Notes: generated from the letters alone by a model not told the origin. DNA of 64,000 nucleotides from Microthrixaceae bacterium (GCA_019694615.1 JAIBBP010000281.1:1-64000), one strand, 5' to 3'. Shown: positions 26,542-35,619, counted from the first letter of the stretch. Made by a program: numbers and translations.

Positions 26542-27096
26542 ATGACTTCGATCGCCGATCGCTACCGCAACATCGCCGGGACCTTTACCCAACGGGTGAC
26601 GGAGGTTGCCCCCGACGCCTGGGAGAACCAGTCGCCCGTGCCGGAGTGGACGACGCGCGACGTGGTGCGTCACCTCGTCGAATGGGTGCCGTCGTTCCTC
26701 GAGAGCGGGTGCGACGTGCGAATTCCAGAGGGTCCGTCCGTCGTCGACGACCCCGTCGGAGCGTGGGCCAACCTCAGCGATGCGCTGCAAGCGGTGCTCG
26801 ACGACCCCGCGGTCGGCACCAGGAGCTTCTCGCACCCGAGGGCCGGCGATCACCCTCTCGACCAGGCGATTGCGATGTTCATCATGGGGGACGTGTTGAT
26901 GCACACGTGGGACTTGGCCCGAGCCGCCGGTCTCGACGACACGATCGATGCCGAGGAGGCCGCGGCCATGTACGAAGGCATGTTGCCGATGGACGAGATG
27001 CTGCGCCAGAGCGGGCAGTACGGACCGCGGGTCGACGTGGCCGACGACGCCGACGTGCAGACCAAGTTGATGGCGTTCGTCGGCCGGCACCCCTGA
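26542..27096 (+). CDS. TIGR03086-like, DinB-fold mycothiol-dependent family protein
   Basis: 184 residues. The histidines in RDVVRHLVEW (near residue 47) and GDVLMHTWDLARAAGL (near 118) are the metal ligands of the maleylpyruvate-isomerase-like DinB fold common in actinobacteria. Members may use mycothiol as thiol cofactor. Specific substrate unknown. Divergent from the PLP lyase. A GATGAT hexamer 6 nt upstream may be a leaderless -10. Confidence 0.8.
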   Translation: MTSIADRYRNIAGTFTQRVTEVAPDAWENQSPVPEWTTRDVVRHLVEWVPSFLESGCDVRIPEGPSVVDDPVGAWANLSDALQAVLDDPAVGTRSFSHPRAGDHPLDQAIAMFIMGDVLMHTWDLARAAGLDDTIDAEEAAAMYEGMLPMDEMLRQSGQYGPRVDVADDADVQTKLMAFVGRHP

Positions 27097-27154
27097 AGCC
27101 GCGGCGCCAGCGGCGGCGCGTCAACGTCGTCTGCGATCGCGCGATGCTGGGCGG

Positions 27155-28171
27155 ATGCAACGTGTGGTCATCACCCGATACGGCGGACCCGAAGTCCTCG
27201 AGGTGCGCGACGCCCCAGACCCGTCCCCGATGCGGGGCGAGGTCCGCATCGCCGTCGCCGCAGCAGGACTGAACTTCGCCGACGTGTCGGCTCGGGTCGG
27301 CCTCTACCCCGACGCTCCGAAACCCCCGATGACCGTCGGCTACGAGGTGTCGGGCACCGTTGACGCTGTCGGCGGCGGAGTCGACGACTTCGAGGTCGGC
27401 GACAAGGTGGTCGCGCTCACCCGGTTCGGAGGGCAGTCGTCGAGCGTCGTGGTGCCTCAGCACCAGGTGGTGCACCTGCCGGACGGGTTGGACCTCGTCC
27501 ACGCCGCGGCCATCCCCGTCAACTACCTGACGGCCTACCTGATGCTGGTGCGCCTCGGAAACGTTCGGAACGGCGAATCGGTGCTGATTCACGCTGCAGC
27601 CGGCGGCGTCGGGTTCGCGGCGCTGCAGATCTGCAAGCAACTCGGTGCGGTCACCTACGGCACCGCCAGCGCCGCCAAGCACGAGCGGCTCCGAGCCGAA
27701 GGGCTCGATCACCCGATCGACTACCGCAACCAGGACTTCGCCGCCGAGGTGACCCGCCTCACCAAGGGGCGTGGCGTCGACGTGATCCTCGACGCCGTCG
27801 GCGGCAACACCAGCCGGAAGAACTATCGCCTTCTACGCCCGCTCGGTCGACTGTTCCTCTTCGGTGCGTCATCGGCGTCACAGGACCCGAAGCGGAACCT
27901 CCTGAAAGCGGCGTCGGCGATCGCGCAGTTCCCCGTCTTCCACCCGCTGCCGCTGATGAACGCGAACAAGGGTGTGTTCGGCGTGAACCTTGGGCACCTC
28001 TGGGACGAGAAGCAGCTGATGAACGAGGCGCTGACCGAGCTGCTGGCATGGTGGGCCGACGGGCGGATCGAGCCGGTGATCGATTCGACGTTCCCGTTCA
28101 GCCAGGCCGGGAAGGCGCACGATCAGCTGCAACAGGCTCGAAACGTGGGGAAGGTGCTCCTGATCCCCTGA
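27155..28171 (+). CDS. Zinc-independent quinone-reductase-like MDR protein (VAT1-like)
   Basis: 338 residues of the medium-chain reductase family without the structural zinc cysteines. GYEVSGTVDAVG near residue 65, HAAAGGVGFAALQICKQLGA near 146 (NADPH fold), and the late FGVNLGHLWDEK block resemble VAT1/quinone oxidoreductase members. Likely NADPH-dependent reduction of an enone or quinone. The last 74 nt overlap the convergent rarD gene. Confidence 0.85.
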   Translation: MQRVVITRYGGPEVLEVRDAPDPSPMRGEVRIAVAAAGLNFADVSARVGLYPDAPKPPMTVGYEVSGTVDAVGGGVDDFEVGDKVVALTRFGGQSSSVVVPQHQVVHLPDGLDLVHAAAIPVNYLTAYLMLVRLGNVRNGESVLIHAAAGGVGFAALQICKQLGAVTYGTASAAKHERLRAEGLDHPIDYRNQDFAAEVTRLTKGRGVDVILDAVGGNTSRKNYRLLRPLGRLFLFGASSASQDPKRNLLKAASAIAQFPVFHPLPLMNANKGVFGVNLGHLWDEKQLMNEALTELLAWWADGRIEPVIDSTFPFSQAGKAHDQLQQARNVGKVLLIP

Positions 28172-29045
28172 CTGCCTGGACTCCGTCCCATACCAACAGC
28201 ACGAGCGCCGCCCAGATGAGTGCGAATCCGGCCAGACGCGACGGCGGCATCTCTTCGCCGAAGTAGAGCCACCCCAACAGCAGCTGCCCCCAGGGTGTGA
28301 GGTATTGCAGGAGCCCGATCATCACCAACGGAATCCGTTGTGTCGCCGCGCCGAACAGCAGCAGGGGGACGGCGGTGACGATGCCGAGCGCGAGCAGCCT
28401 CACGTCGAGGAACACGCCGTGGTTGCCGAGCGCCGTGTCGCCACGGGCGAACGTCCACGCCAGCGCCACCGCCCCGATCGGGAAGAGGAGCGCCGTCTCA
28501 GCCGTGAGCGACGCGACCGTGTCGAGACCGACCTTCTTCTTGAGGTAGCCGTATCCGGCGAAGGTGAACGCCAGCGTCAGCGCGATCCACGGCACCTCTC
28601 CGTAGGCGATCGCGAGGATGAGCACCGCGATGGCACCGAGCGCCAGTGCCCCGATCTGGAGTGGGCGGATCGTCTCCTTGAGCAGCGTGACGCCCATCGC
28701 CACGGTCACGATCGGGTTGATGAAGTAGCCGAGCGACGCATCGATGACCCGGTCGATGCTGACCGCCCACACATAGACGAGCCAGTTCGCGCTCAGCAGG
28801 AGCCCGGCGACGACCAGAAGTCCGGCGGCGCGGGGATCTCGGCGAAGCGTCCCGATCCAGGACCAGTTCCGCTGGAGCGCCAGCACGGCGAGCATCAAGA
28901 CGAACGACCAGGTGACCCGGTGGGCCAGCACCTCCCACGGTTCGGCGGGTTCGAGCGAGTGGAAGTAGAGCGGGAACAGACCCCACAGCGCGTAGCAGCT
29001 GATGCCGGCGAGGACGCCGAGGTTGTGGTCGGACCGTTCGGGCAC
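28098..29045 (-). CDS. rarD: RarD-like EamA permease
   Basis: 315 residues with ten hydrophobic segments in two EamA repeats. GISCYALWGLFPLYFHSL near residue 14, NWLVYVWAVSIDRVIDASLGYFINPIV near 95, and QYLTPWGQLLLGWLYFGEE near 250 are typical of RarD. Transported substrate is not known. GTG start at 29045. The C-terminal 25 residues are charged and are encoded inside the convergent reductase gene, so the true domain likely ends before them. Confidence 0.85.
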   Translation of the reverse strand: MPERSDHNLGVLAGISCYALWGLFPLYFHSLEPAEPWEVLAHRVTWSFVLMLAVLALQRNWSWIGTLRRDPRAAGLLVVAGLLLSANWLVYVWAVSIDRVIDASLGYFINPIVTVAMGVTLLKETIRPLQIGALALGAIAVLILAIAYGEVPWIALTLAFTFAGYGYLKKKVGLDTVASLTAETALLFPIGAVALAWTFARGDTALGNHGVFLDVRLLALGIVTAVPLLLFGAATQRIPLVMIGLLQYLTPWGQLLLGWLYFGEEMPPSRLAGFALIWAALVLLVWDGVQAVRGSGAPSPRFEPVAADRAPSRPG

Positions 29046-29051
29046 GGCGTG

Positions 29052-29057
29052 ACCCTA
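29052..29057 (-). promoter_or_regulatory. Candidate -10 (TAGGGT), leaderless rarD
   Basis: On the minus strand TAGGGT ends 6 nt before GTG 29045. Confidence 0.45.
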
Positions 29058-29103
29058 CGTCGGGCGGCACCGGACCGACGGTGGGTTTACCGGACGAGCC
29101 GGG

Positions 29104-30015
29104 TTACACCAGCGACCGCAGCAGTTCCCGCGTGCGATCGGCCTCGTCGCCGGGCCTCCCCGACTCGACGGCCACGAACTCGGTGACCCCGATGTCGGCG
29201 AGGTGCATGATCTGGGTTCGGACCGCCTTCTCGTCGCCGACGATGGCCACGTCGGCCGGGCCGGCGGCTCCCTCGCGGTCGAGCATGGCGCGGTAGCTCG
29301 GGAGCAGTCCGTACATCTCGAAGAGGGAAGCACATCGTGCGCGGGCCGCGTCGGGGTCGGTCGTGACCGCGACCGGCAGGGCGGCCACGACCTGGGGCGC
29401 CGAGCGATCGGCCTCCGCTGCGGCAGCGGTGATGGTCGGAACGATGTGGCTCTCGAGTGTATTCGGGCCGGTCATCCACGTGACGGTCCCTGACGCCTCG
29501 CTCCCGGCGAGCGCGAGCATCCTCGGACCGAGTGCGGCGACGAGGACCGGCGGGGCCGATATGCCGCGAGGCATCGTCAGCGTCATCGCCGTGGTGATGA
29601 CATCGCCCTGATGGGAGACCCCTTCGCCGCGCAGCAGCGGTTGGAGCACGGCGAGGTACTCGGCCATGTGGCGGGCCGGCTTGTCGAAACTCATGCCGAA
29701 CATGTTCTCGATGACCATCTGGTGGCTGAGCCCGATGCCCAACGTGACCCGCCCATCGGCGGCGGCCTGCGCCGTGAGCGCCTCCTGGGCCATCGTCACC
29801 GGGTGGCGCGGGAACGTCGGGACGACGGCGGTACCGAGCGCGATCTCGGGAACCTCCCGCCCCACGATCCCGAGCAGCGCCAGCGCCTCGAAACCGAAGA
29901 TCTGTGGAACCCACCACGACGCGAAGCCGTCATAGTGGGCCTTCTCCGCCGAAGCGACGAGTCCGTCGATGGTTCCACCCGCCGAGGCGGCCGATTCGAA
30001 GATACCGATCTGCAT
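29104..30015 (-). CDS. LLM-class F420-type oxidoreductase
   Basis: 303 residues, luciferase-like (beta/alpha)8 barrel: SWWVPQIFGFEALALLGIVGR (near residue 32), PRHPVTMAQEALTAQAAADGRVTLGIGLSH near 68, and PPVLVAALGPRMLALAG near 155 match the TIGR03564-like F420-dependent group. Electron donor F420 is likely, substrate unknown. ATG 30015 is backed by a leaderless -10. A palindromic repeat lies just upstream. Confidence 0.8.
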   Translation of the reverse strand: MQIGIFESAASAGGTIDGLVASAEKAHYDGFASWWVPQIFGFEALALLGIVGREVPEIALGTAVVPTFPRHPVTMAQEALTAQAAADGRVTLGIGLSHQMVIENMFGMSFDKPARHMAEYLAVLQPLLRGEGVSHQGDVITTAMTLTMPRGISAPPVLVAALGPRMLALAGSEASGTVTWMTGPNTLESHIVPTITAAAAEADRSAPQVVAALPVAVTTDPDAARARCASLFEMYGLLPSYRAMLDREGAAGPADVAIVGDEKAVRTQIMHLADIGVTEFVAVESGRPGDEADRTRELLRSLV

Positions 30016-30022
30016 AGACCGC

Positions 30023-30028
30023 AACCTA
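30023..30028 (-). promoter_or_regulatory. Candidate -10 (TAGGTT), leaderless LLM gene
   Basis: On the minus strand TAGGTT ends 7 nt before ATG 30015. The expected -35 region falls inside the palindrome at 30031-30084. Confidence 0.5.
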
Positions 30029-30030
30029 TG

Positions 30031-30084
30031 CCGTTCTGTCCCGCGTTTCTTCAGGGAATCCTGAAGAAACGCGGGACAGAACGG
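30031..30084. repeat. Palindromic repeat, family 2, perfect copy
   Basis: Perfect 25-bp arms (30031-30055/30060-30084) around GAAT. Shares outer GTTCTGTCCCGCG arms and AGGGAATCCT centre with 2120-2169, while the inner arm differs (GTTTC versus GAATC) with compensating change on both sides. Confidence 0.9.
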
Positions 30085-30107
30085 GCCTTGAGGGGGTGCC
30101 GGGGCGC

Positions 30108-31046
30108 TCAGCCGCCGATCGGGAACGGTCGCGCCGCTCCTGTCGCGTCGACGACGAACAGTCCACCGACGAAGTTCGACACGAACGTTCGACCGTCGGG
30201 GAGCGACGCCATGTTGTCGCCGAAGTCCGCGGGGATCACCGACGATCGAGTGGCCACCCCGGTCGCGGGATCGATGTCGTAGACGCCGGCACCCACCGCC
30301 TCCAACGCCAACAGGCGGCCGTCGGGAGTCCACCTCACCGATGCTCCGAACCGGAGGCCCCGCTTGGATGAGTCGTGGGGGAACGACAGGCGGAGGGTGT
30401 CGACAGCACCGGTTCCGATGTCGATGCGGGCAATCGCCCCGTCGCCGGTCAACGCGGTCACCGCCCCGCCCGCCGGTGCCCACAACACCCCATCGGGGCC
30501 GAAGGAGAAGCCGTTGGTCTCGCCGACCCCGGCGGCCACCATGGTCACGGCACCGGTGGATAGCTCGATGCGGTCGATGTGGCTCGCCTCGCTGAACTCG
30601 TAGCCGACCACCACGGCCGTCCCGTCGGGCGTCAGCGCGATCGGATTGACGCCGATCGGTCGGTGGGCAAGAACCGACACCCGAGGGGTCGACCCGTCGC
30701 GTCGGACCCGCCCCACCACGCCCGTTTGCGGCGACGTGTAGATCACCGACCCATCGGGCGCGATCACCAGGTCGTCGGGCGCTGCGATGCCGTCGTCGGC
30801 GTTGAGGCGCTCCAACACGCGTCCTGTCGTGGCGTCGAGCCGCAGGAGTTGGCCGCCGAAGTAGTCGGCCAACCACAGGTCGGTTCCGTCGAAGACCAGA
30901 CCGTTGCTGCCGATGGGACCGGCCTGTGGCACGGTGCCGTCGGGCAGCGTCGAGGGTGGCACGCACGCCGCAAACACGAGGAGCAATCCGGCGACCGCCG
31001 CGAAGGTGGTACGTCGAACCCGATGAACAGCGATCCCAGCACGCAT
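30108..31046 (-). CDS. Beta-propeller (SMP-30-like) lipoprotein
   Basis: 312 residues. Signal peptide with lipobox VFAAC near residue 28, then NHL/SMP-30-like blades (VFDGTDLWLADYFGGQLLRLD, APDDLVIAPDGSVIYTSPQ, NGFSFGPDGVLWAP). Expected to be a lipid-anchored surface propeller. A lactonase role is possible but the metal ligands cannot be assigned confidently. ATG 31046 is supported by TACAGT at the leaderless distance. Confidence 0.75.
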   Translation of the reverse strand: MRAGIAVHRVRRTTFAAVAGLLLVFAACVPPSTLPDGTVPQAGPIGSNGLVFDGTDLWLADYFGGQLLRLDATTGRVLERLNADDGIAAPDDLVIAPDGSVIYTSPQTGVVGRVRRDGSTPRVSVLAHRPIGVNPIALTPDGTAVVVGYEFSEASHIDRIELSTGAVTMVAAGVGETNGFSFGPDGVLWAPAGGAVTALTGDGAIARIDIGTGAVDTLRLSFPHDSSKRGLRFGASVRWTPDGRLLALEAVGAGVYDIDPATGVATRSSVIPADFGDNMASLPDGRTFVSNFVGGLFVVDATGAARPFPIGG

Positions 31047-31053
31047 CGGGCCA

Positions 31054-31059
31054 ACTGTA
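31054..31059 (-). promoter_or_regulatory. Candidate -10 (TACAGT), leaderless propeller lipoprotein
   Basis: On the minus strand TACAGT ends 7 nt before ATG 31046. Confidence 0.45.
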
Positions 31060-31100
31060 GGACCCCTACCCGGCGGTCACATCCGGACTCCTGGTGCTCG

Positions 31101-31733
31101 TCAGACGAGCCGGCGGTGCAACGTGGTCTGGGTGAGCTCGGGCGACTCGACCCAGCAGCCGTCGGTCCCGTCAACCGTCTTGATCCACCCGGGATCGAGG
31201 CTGAGCGCATGGTCGGCTTCCTCAACCTCGGCGATTGATGCGTAACTCGTCAGCCAGCCCACCGAACCGTACGGTCCGGTCAGGGAGCGGACGAACATCG
31301 AGGAGCGGCCGGTGATCGAGTCGGCGGTCATGGCGAGCTCGACTCCGGCTGCCATCGCCCGTGTGGCGTGGCCGCTGGCGATGACTGCGCTCGTCACCCC
31401 GACGTAGGTGATGTCGCGCTCGGTGTCGGGCAGACCATGGAGCGGTTGGAACACCCCGTCGTCGAGGGTGCCGTCGAGATGCTCCGGGCCCTGGGCGACG
31501 AGCTCAAGGTAGGAGGCGTCGGCCATCAGTTGGTCGCCGACCGCTTCGAGACTCGTGAGGTCCTTGAACCAGGACGACCATGTGATCGTGCCGAACCCGG
31601 GGGAGAGGGTGGCGGCCCAGAGCCGCACGTCCTGACCGGTGATCTCGGTGACCTTGCTGCACACATCGGTTGCCCACTCGATGCCGGCGGGACCACTCCC
31701 GCTCAGGCGCGAGCGACGGGTAAAGAGAAACAT
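31101..31733 (-). CDS. Conserved hypothetical protein, possibly ferredoxin-like fold
   Basis: 210 residues from ATG 31733, preceded by a GGGGGTGG ribosome-binding site; GTG 31742 (three codons longer) is the alternative. No membrane segment or signal. The alternation of strand-like and helix-like stretches, in two similar halves (TSLEAVGDQLMADASYLELV and SIAEVEEADHALSLDPGWIKTV), suggests two dimeric alpha-beta barrel units as in NIPSNAP-like proteins, but this is guesswork. It is divergent from the HMG-CoA lyase. Confidence 0.6.
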   Translation of the reverse strand: MFLFTRRSRLSGSGPAGIEWATDVCSKVTEITGQDVRLWAATLSPGFGTITWSSWFKDLTSLEAVGDQLMADASYLELVAQGPEHLDGTLDDGVFQPLHGLPDTERDITYVGVTSAVIASGHATRAMAAGVELAMTADSITGRSSMFVRSLTGPYGSVGWLTSYASIAEVEEADHALSLDPGWIKTVDGTDGCWVESPELTQTTLHRRLV

Positions 31734-31827
31734 GGCGTCCACCCCCTGGAAGCTCCGGGAGAGCGGGGTGCCCCTCCTGTCAACTTCGTCTCATTTCGGA
31801 GGGCGGTCAAGGAGCACGTCCACGTGG

Positions 31828-31833
31828 GACAAT
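31828..31833 (+). promoter_or_regulatory. Candidate -10 (GACAAT), leaderless HMG-CoA lyase
   Basis: GACAAT ends 6 nt before ATG 31840; no Shine-Dalgarno sequence. Confidence 0.4.
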
Positions 31834-31839
31834 CGGGAC

Positions 31840-32781
31840 ATGGAGCAGCAACCGCAAGCCGGCACATCCGTGCAGATCGTCGAGGTCGCGGCCCGCGATG
31901 GACTCCAGTCGGATCCGACGATCCTGAGCACGGTGGACAAGGTCGAGCTGATCACCCGTGCAGTGCGGGCGGGCATCCGGCGGATCGAGACCGTGAGCTT
32001 CGTCAATCCCAAGCGGGTGCCGCAGATGGCCGACGCAGACGACGTGATGGCCGCACTGCACGCCGACACCGCGACCCGGGCGCTGGGTGCGTCCTACATC
32101 GGTCTCGTCCTCAATGAGCGCGGCCTTCAGCGCGCGCTGGACACCGGCGTCGACGAGATCAACGTCGTTGTCGTCTGCACCGACTCGTTCGCCGAGAAGA
32201 ACCAAGGGCAGAACGCTCAAGGTCTGATCGATGCAGCGACGGCAATCTGCGAGGACGCCCGATCGGCCGGGTTGCCGTCGTCGATCACGATGGCGGCCAC
32301 CTTCGGGTGTCCGTATGAGGGAGAGGTGTCCCTCGACCGCGTGCAGTGGGTGCTGGAACAGGTGGTCGCAGCAGGGCCGAACGAGATCGCTCTCGCCGAT
32401 TCGATCGGGGTCGCTGCCCCGACCGACGTGTCGACCCGCGTGGCCTTGGCTCACGACGTGATCGACGGCGCTCCGATTTCGTTGCGCTGCCATTTCCACA
32501 ACACCCGCAACACCGGGCTTGCGAACGCCGCGGCGGCGGCCAACGCCGGGGTGCGGGTCTTCGACAGTTCGCTCGGCGGGATCGGTGGCTGCCCGTTCGC
32601 CCCGAACGCGACCGGCAACGTCCCAACCGAGGACCTCCTCTACATGCTGCACCGCATGGGTTACACGTCGGGTGTCGACCTCAACGCACTCGCGTCTCAC
32701 GTGCCCTGGTTGGAGCAGGTGTTGCGTCACCCGGTGCCCGGCTACCTGTCCAAAGCCGGCAACTTCCCGCGAACCAGCTGA
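31840..32781 (+). CDS. Hydroxymethylglutaryl-CoA lyase
   Basis: 313 residues. EVAARDGLQSD near residue 15 supplies the catalytic Arg/Asp, RIETVSFVNPKRVPQMAD follows, and the C-terminal signature [24 protein letters not shown] carries the active cysteine. It cleaves HMG-CoA to acetoacetate and acetyl-CoA (leucine degradation). No other leucine-pathway gene is in view. The 201-nt upstream frame is not coding. Confidence 0.95.
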   Translation: MEQQPQAGTSVQIVEVAARDGLQSDPTILSTVDKVELITRAVRAGIRRIETVSFVNPKRVPQMADADDVMAALHADTATRALGASYIGLVLNERGLQRALDTGVDEINVVVVCTDSFAEKNQGQNAQGLIDAATAICEDARSAGLPSSITMAATFGCPYEGEVSLDRVQWVLEQVVAAGPNEIALADSIGVAAPTDVSTRVALAHDVIDGAPISLRCHFHNTRNTGLANAAAAANAGVRVFDSSLGGIGGCPFAPNATGNVPTEDLLYMLHRMGYTSGVDLNALASHVPWLEQVLRHPVPGYLSKAGNFPRTS

Positions 32782-32849
32782 GCCTCCGGTACCTGACAAG
32801 TCGTCGCTTCATGCTTGTCGGTGGTCGGCGCGGGTGGGAGATTGGAGTC

Positions 32850-33776
32850 GTGACCGACCCGGGAACGTCTCGGCCCGACCAATTCGACGCGGCGCTTGGT
32901 GCGGCGATGCGAATGACGCTCGACGTCGAGCTGGTCGCCGCCACGGTTGCTCACCTCGGGGCGCGGGCGGGCGGGCCACTCTCCCCGGCGATCGCCGAGG
33001 CCGTCGAAGATCTGGCGACGTTGACGCTGCCGCAGCTCGACGAACTCCAACCGTCACAGGTCCAGGCGCTTGCCGGGATCCTGACGACCATCTTCCGACA
33101 GGCTGCCGACCTGATCGACCACCCGGACCGGACGCCGGGGTGGACCTTCGACGACCCGGTGATCCTGCAGGCCACGGGCCGTGCGTCGATGTCGGTTGCC
33201 GATGTACTCGCCGAGGTTGCCAATGATCTGGGGGATCTCGCTGAGCGGATGAGCGCGGGCGGGACCTTCTGCGACGTTGGCACGGGAGTCGGGTGGCTGG
33301 CGATCGCGGCGGCCTCGCACTGGCAGCAGGCGAGAGTTGTCGGGATCGACATCCATGCGCCCGCGTTGTTGTTGGCCGAGCGAAACGTCGCGTCGAGCGG
33401 CGTTTCGGACCGGATCGAGATCCGTCGGCTCGACGTCCGTGATCTCGACGTCGAGTTCGACGCTTCCTTGGACCTCGTTTGGCTCCCGGGCCCATTCCTC
33501 CCGTTCGACGTCGTGCCATCGGCACTCGCAGCAGCCTCTCGTAGCCTGTGCCCGGGTGGATGGCTCGCGTTCGGCCTGTTCGGTGGCCCGCCCGACCCGA
33601 TTGGTCAGCGATTGGCCGACCTTCGCACGCTTCGAGCAGGCGGTCACCCCTGGTCAGCGGATGCGGCGGTCGCCGCGGTCGGAGATGCAGGATTCGCGAA
33701 CGTGCGCGAGGTCGATCGCTCGTGGAACGCGCCGGTTCGACTCGTTGTCGGCCAGGTGCCGGCCGATGGGCGCTGA
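32850..33776 (+). CDS. SAM-dependent methyltransferase
   Basis: 308 residues from GTG 32850; ATG 32811 is a longer alternative. After about 110 helical residues comes motif I GGTFCDVGTGVGWLAIAAA, then VVGIDIHAPALLLAERNV and the acidic post-motifs. This is a class I Rossmann methyltransferase with an N-terminal dimerisation domain, like small-molecule O-methyltransferases. Substrate unknown. It is convergent with the PLP decarboxylase across 25 nt and could serve that cluster, though on the opposite strand. Confidence 0.75.
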   Translation: MTDPGTSRPDQFDAALGAAMRMTLDVELVAATVAHLGARAGGPLSPAIAEAVEDLATLTLPQLDELQPSQVQALAGILTTIFRQAADLIDHPDRTPGWTFDDPVILQATGRASMSVADVLAEVANDLGDLAERMSAGGTFCDVGTGVGWLAIAAASHWQQARVVGIDIHAPALLLAERNVASSGVSDRIEIRRLDVRDLDVEFDASLDLVWLPGPFLPFDVVPSALAAASRSLCPGGWLAFGLFGGPPDPIGQRLADLRTLRAGGHPWSADAAVAAVGDAGFANVREVDRSWNAPVRLVVGQVPADGR

Positions 33777-33801
33777 TCGGCGCCTGACCCACCCCGGTTC
33801 G

Positions 33802-35178
33802 TCATGCGAGGGAGCTGACCAGCTCCCACAGCGCTACGACGTGGTGACGTTCCGTGTGGTGGGACCCGACACAGATGCGCATCGCCTTCCTCCCGTCGAG
33901 AACGGTCGGCGTCACCTGGGCCGCCCCGGAGGCGTTGATGGCCTCCACCAACGCCTCCGTCGCCTCGTCGCCGGCGCGATGGGCGATGCACACGAGGTTC
34001 ATCGAACGGGGCGCGAGCAGCTCGAACCGGTCGTCGGCTCGCACCCAGGACTCGACTTCGGTCGCCCACTCGATGTGGCGACCGATCATGTCGGCGATTG
34101 CGTCGACACCGTCGAGGCGCAGCACGAACCATGCTTTGAGGGCGCGGAACCGACGGCCCAACGGCACCTGCCAGTCCCGGTAGTCGATCACCGCTCCGGA
34201 CTGTGCCTGAGCTGTTCGCAGGTACGCGGGTTGGATCGACAACGCCTCGATGAGCGGCCCGCGGTCCCGAACCCAGAAGAAGGAGCAGTCGAAACCGACG
34301 CCCATCCACTTGTGGCCGTTGGTGGTGTAGCTGTCGGCCAGGTCGAGCCCGTCGTTCACCCAGCGGAGTTCGGGCGCCAACGCCGCGACTCCGCACATGG
34401 CTCCATCGACGTGGAGCCACGCCCCTGACGCGGCACAGATCGGTGCGAGGTCGACGACCGGGTCGAACGCCTCCGACGAGGTCGAACCGGCGTTGGCGCA
34501 CACGAAGAACGGTGTGAGGCCGGCGGCGACATCGCTCTCAATGGCGCGGCGAAGGGCGTCGGGGCGCATCGCGAATGCCTCGTCGTGGTCGACAACGCGG
34601 ATCTGGTCGGCACCGATACCGGCGATGCGCAACCCCTTCTCGATGGAGGAGTGAGCCTGCGCGGTGCAGTATGCGACGAGCTGGGCGGGCAACGCACCGA
34701 GCGCCGTCGCCCGGGTACGCGCCGCGAGGATGGCGCACAGCGTGGAACTCGACGCGCTGTCCTGGATGACTCCGTTGCCGACGAAGTGCTCCGGCAACCC
34801 GAGGAGCTCGACCATCCAGTCGAGTACGAGCGTCTCGACCTCAGTCACTGCCGGGCTCGTCGCCCAGCTGAACCCGTTGACCCCGAGCCCGGAGCTGACG
34901 AGATCGCCCAGTATCGACGAGAAGGTCGTGTTCGCCGGGAAGAAGGCGAAGAAGTTCGGCGACTGCCAATGGGTGAGTCCGTCCATGACCGGCCCGTCGA
35001 GGTCGGAGAGGACTGCGTCGAACGGTTCCGGTGCCGCCGGTGGATTCGCGGCGAGACGATCTCGGACCTCGCCAGGTTGCACCTGGGAGAGCACCGGCCG
35101 GTCGCCGACGTTCGCGTGGTAGTCGGCGATCCAGTCGATCAGGAGGTGTCCGGCCTTGCGGAACTCATCGGGCGTCAC
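33802..35178 (-). CDS. Group II PLP-dependent decarboxylase (aromatic amino acid type)
   Basis: 458 residues from GTG 35178. Fold-type I decarboxylase: SPNFFAFFPANTTFSSILGDL near residue 72, HVDGAMCG with the PLP aspartate near 260, and PLP lysine K290 in TTNGHKWMGVGFDCSFFWV. The usual motif is NPHKW; Pro is Gly here. Related enzymes decarboxylate aromatic amino acids to amines or act as aldehyde synthases. GTG overlaps the VOC stop (GTGA). It is last in the minus-strand ketosynthase/exporter cluster or a separate VOC-decarboxylase pair. Confidence 0.85.
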   Translation of the reverse strand: MTPDEFRKAGHLLIDWIADYHANVGDRPVLSQVQPGEVRDRLAANPPAAPEPFDAVLSDLDGPVMDGLTHWQSPNFFAFFPANTTFSSILGDLVSSGLGVNGFSWATSPAVTEVETLVLDWMVELLGLPEHFVGNGVIQDSASSSTLCAILAARTRATALGALPAQLVAYCTAQAHSSIEKGLRIAGIGADQIRVVDHDEAFAMRPDALRRAIESDVAAGLTPFFVCANAGSTSSEAFDPVVDLAPICAASGAWLHVDGAMCGVAALAPELRWVNDGLDLADSYTTNGHKWMGVGFDCSFFWVRDRGPLIEALSIQPAYLRTAQAQSGAVIDYRDWQVPLGRRFRALKAWFVLRLDGVDAIADMIGRHIEWATEVESWVRADDRFELLAPRSMNLVCIAHRAGDEATEALVEAINASGAAQVTPTVLDGRKAMRICVGSHHTERHHVVALWELVSSLA

Positions 35179-35552
35179 GGTTCTACGATGCAGAACTCGT
35201 GACCTTCGGGGTCGGCGAGCACGACGAAGGTGCCCGCGAGGTCGGTGACCGGATCTCCGAGACGAGAGGCACCGAGGTCGATGGCACGCTCCACGGTCGC
35301 CTCGATGTCGGCGGCACCGAGATCGAGGTGTAGGCGGACCTTGCCGGTCTTGGCCTCTGGCACCTTCTGGAACGCGATGCGTACGCCGTCGGCGTCGGCG
35401 GGACCACCCCCGCGCGTGGCCGGCTCGATCCATGTCCACTCCTCGTCGAAGGTGTGGAGCGAACAGTCCAGCAGGTCGGCGTAGAAGCGCCCGAGCAAGG
35501 CGGGCTCTGCGCAATCGACGACGACCTCGGCCAGATGCACGACGACGGTCAC
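35175..35552 (-). CDS. VOC/glyoxalase-like domain protein
   Basis: 125 residues from GTG 35552, with a GGAGAGGA ribosome-binding site. Two beta-alpha-beta-beta-beta halves (HLAEVVVDCAEPALLGRFYADLL and LHLDLGAADIEATVERAIDLGA) ending VVLADPEGHEFCIVEP are typical of the VOC fold. The family includes dioxygenases, isomerases and drug-binding proteins. Its close coupling to the decarboxylase suggests a related task. Confidence 0.8.
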   Translation of the reverse strand: MTVVVHLAEVVVDCAEPALLGRFYADLLDCSLHTFDEEWTWIEPATRGGGPADADGVRIAFQKVPEAKTGKVRLHLDLGAADIEATVERAIDLGASRLGDPVTDLAGTFVVLADPEGHEFCIVEP

Positions 35553-35619
35553 GATGGGTCCTCTCCAAACGGGGGTCTTCCCGGCGACGCTAGACCACGC
35601 GTGGCGCGCCCTCCCCCGG

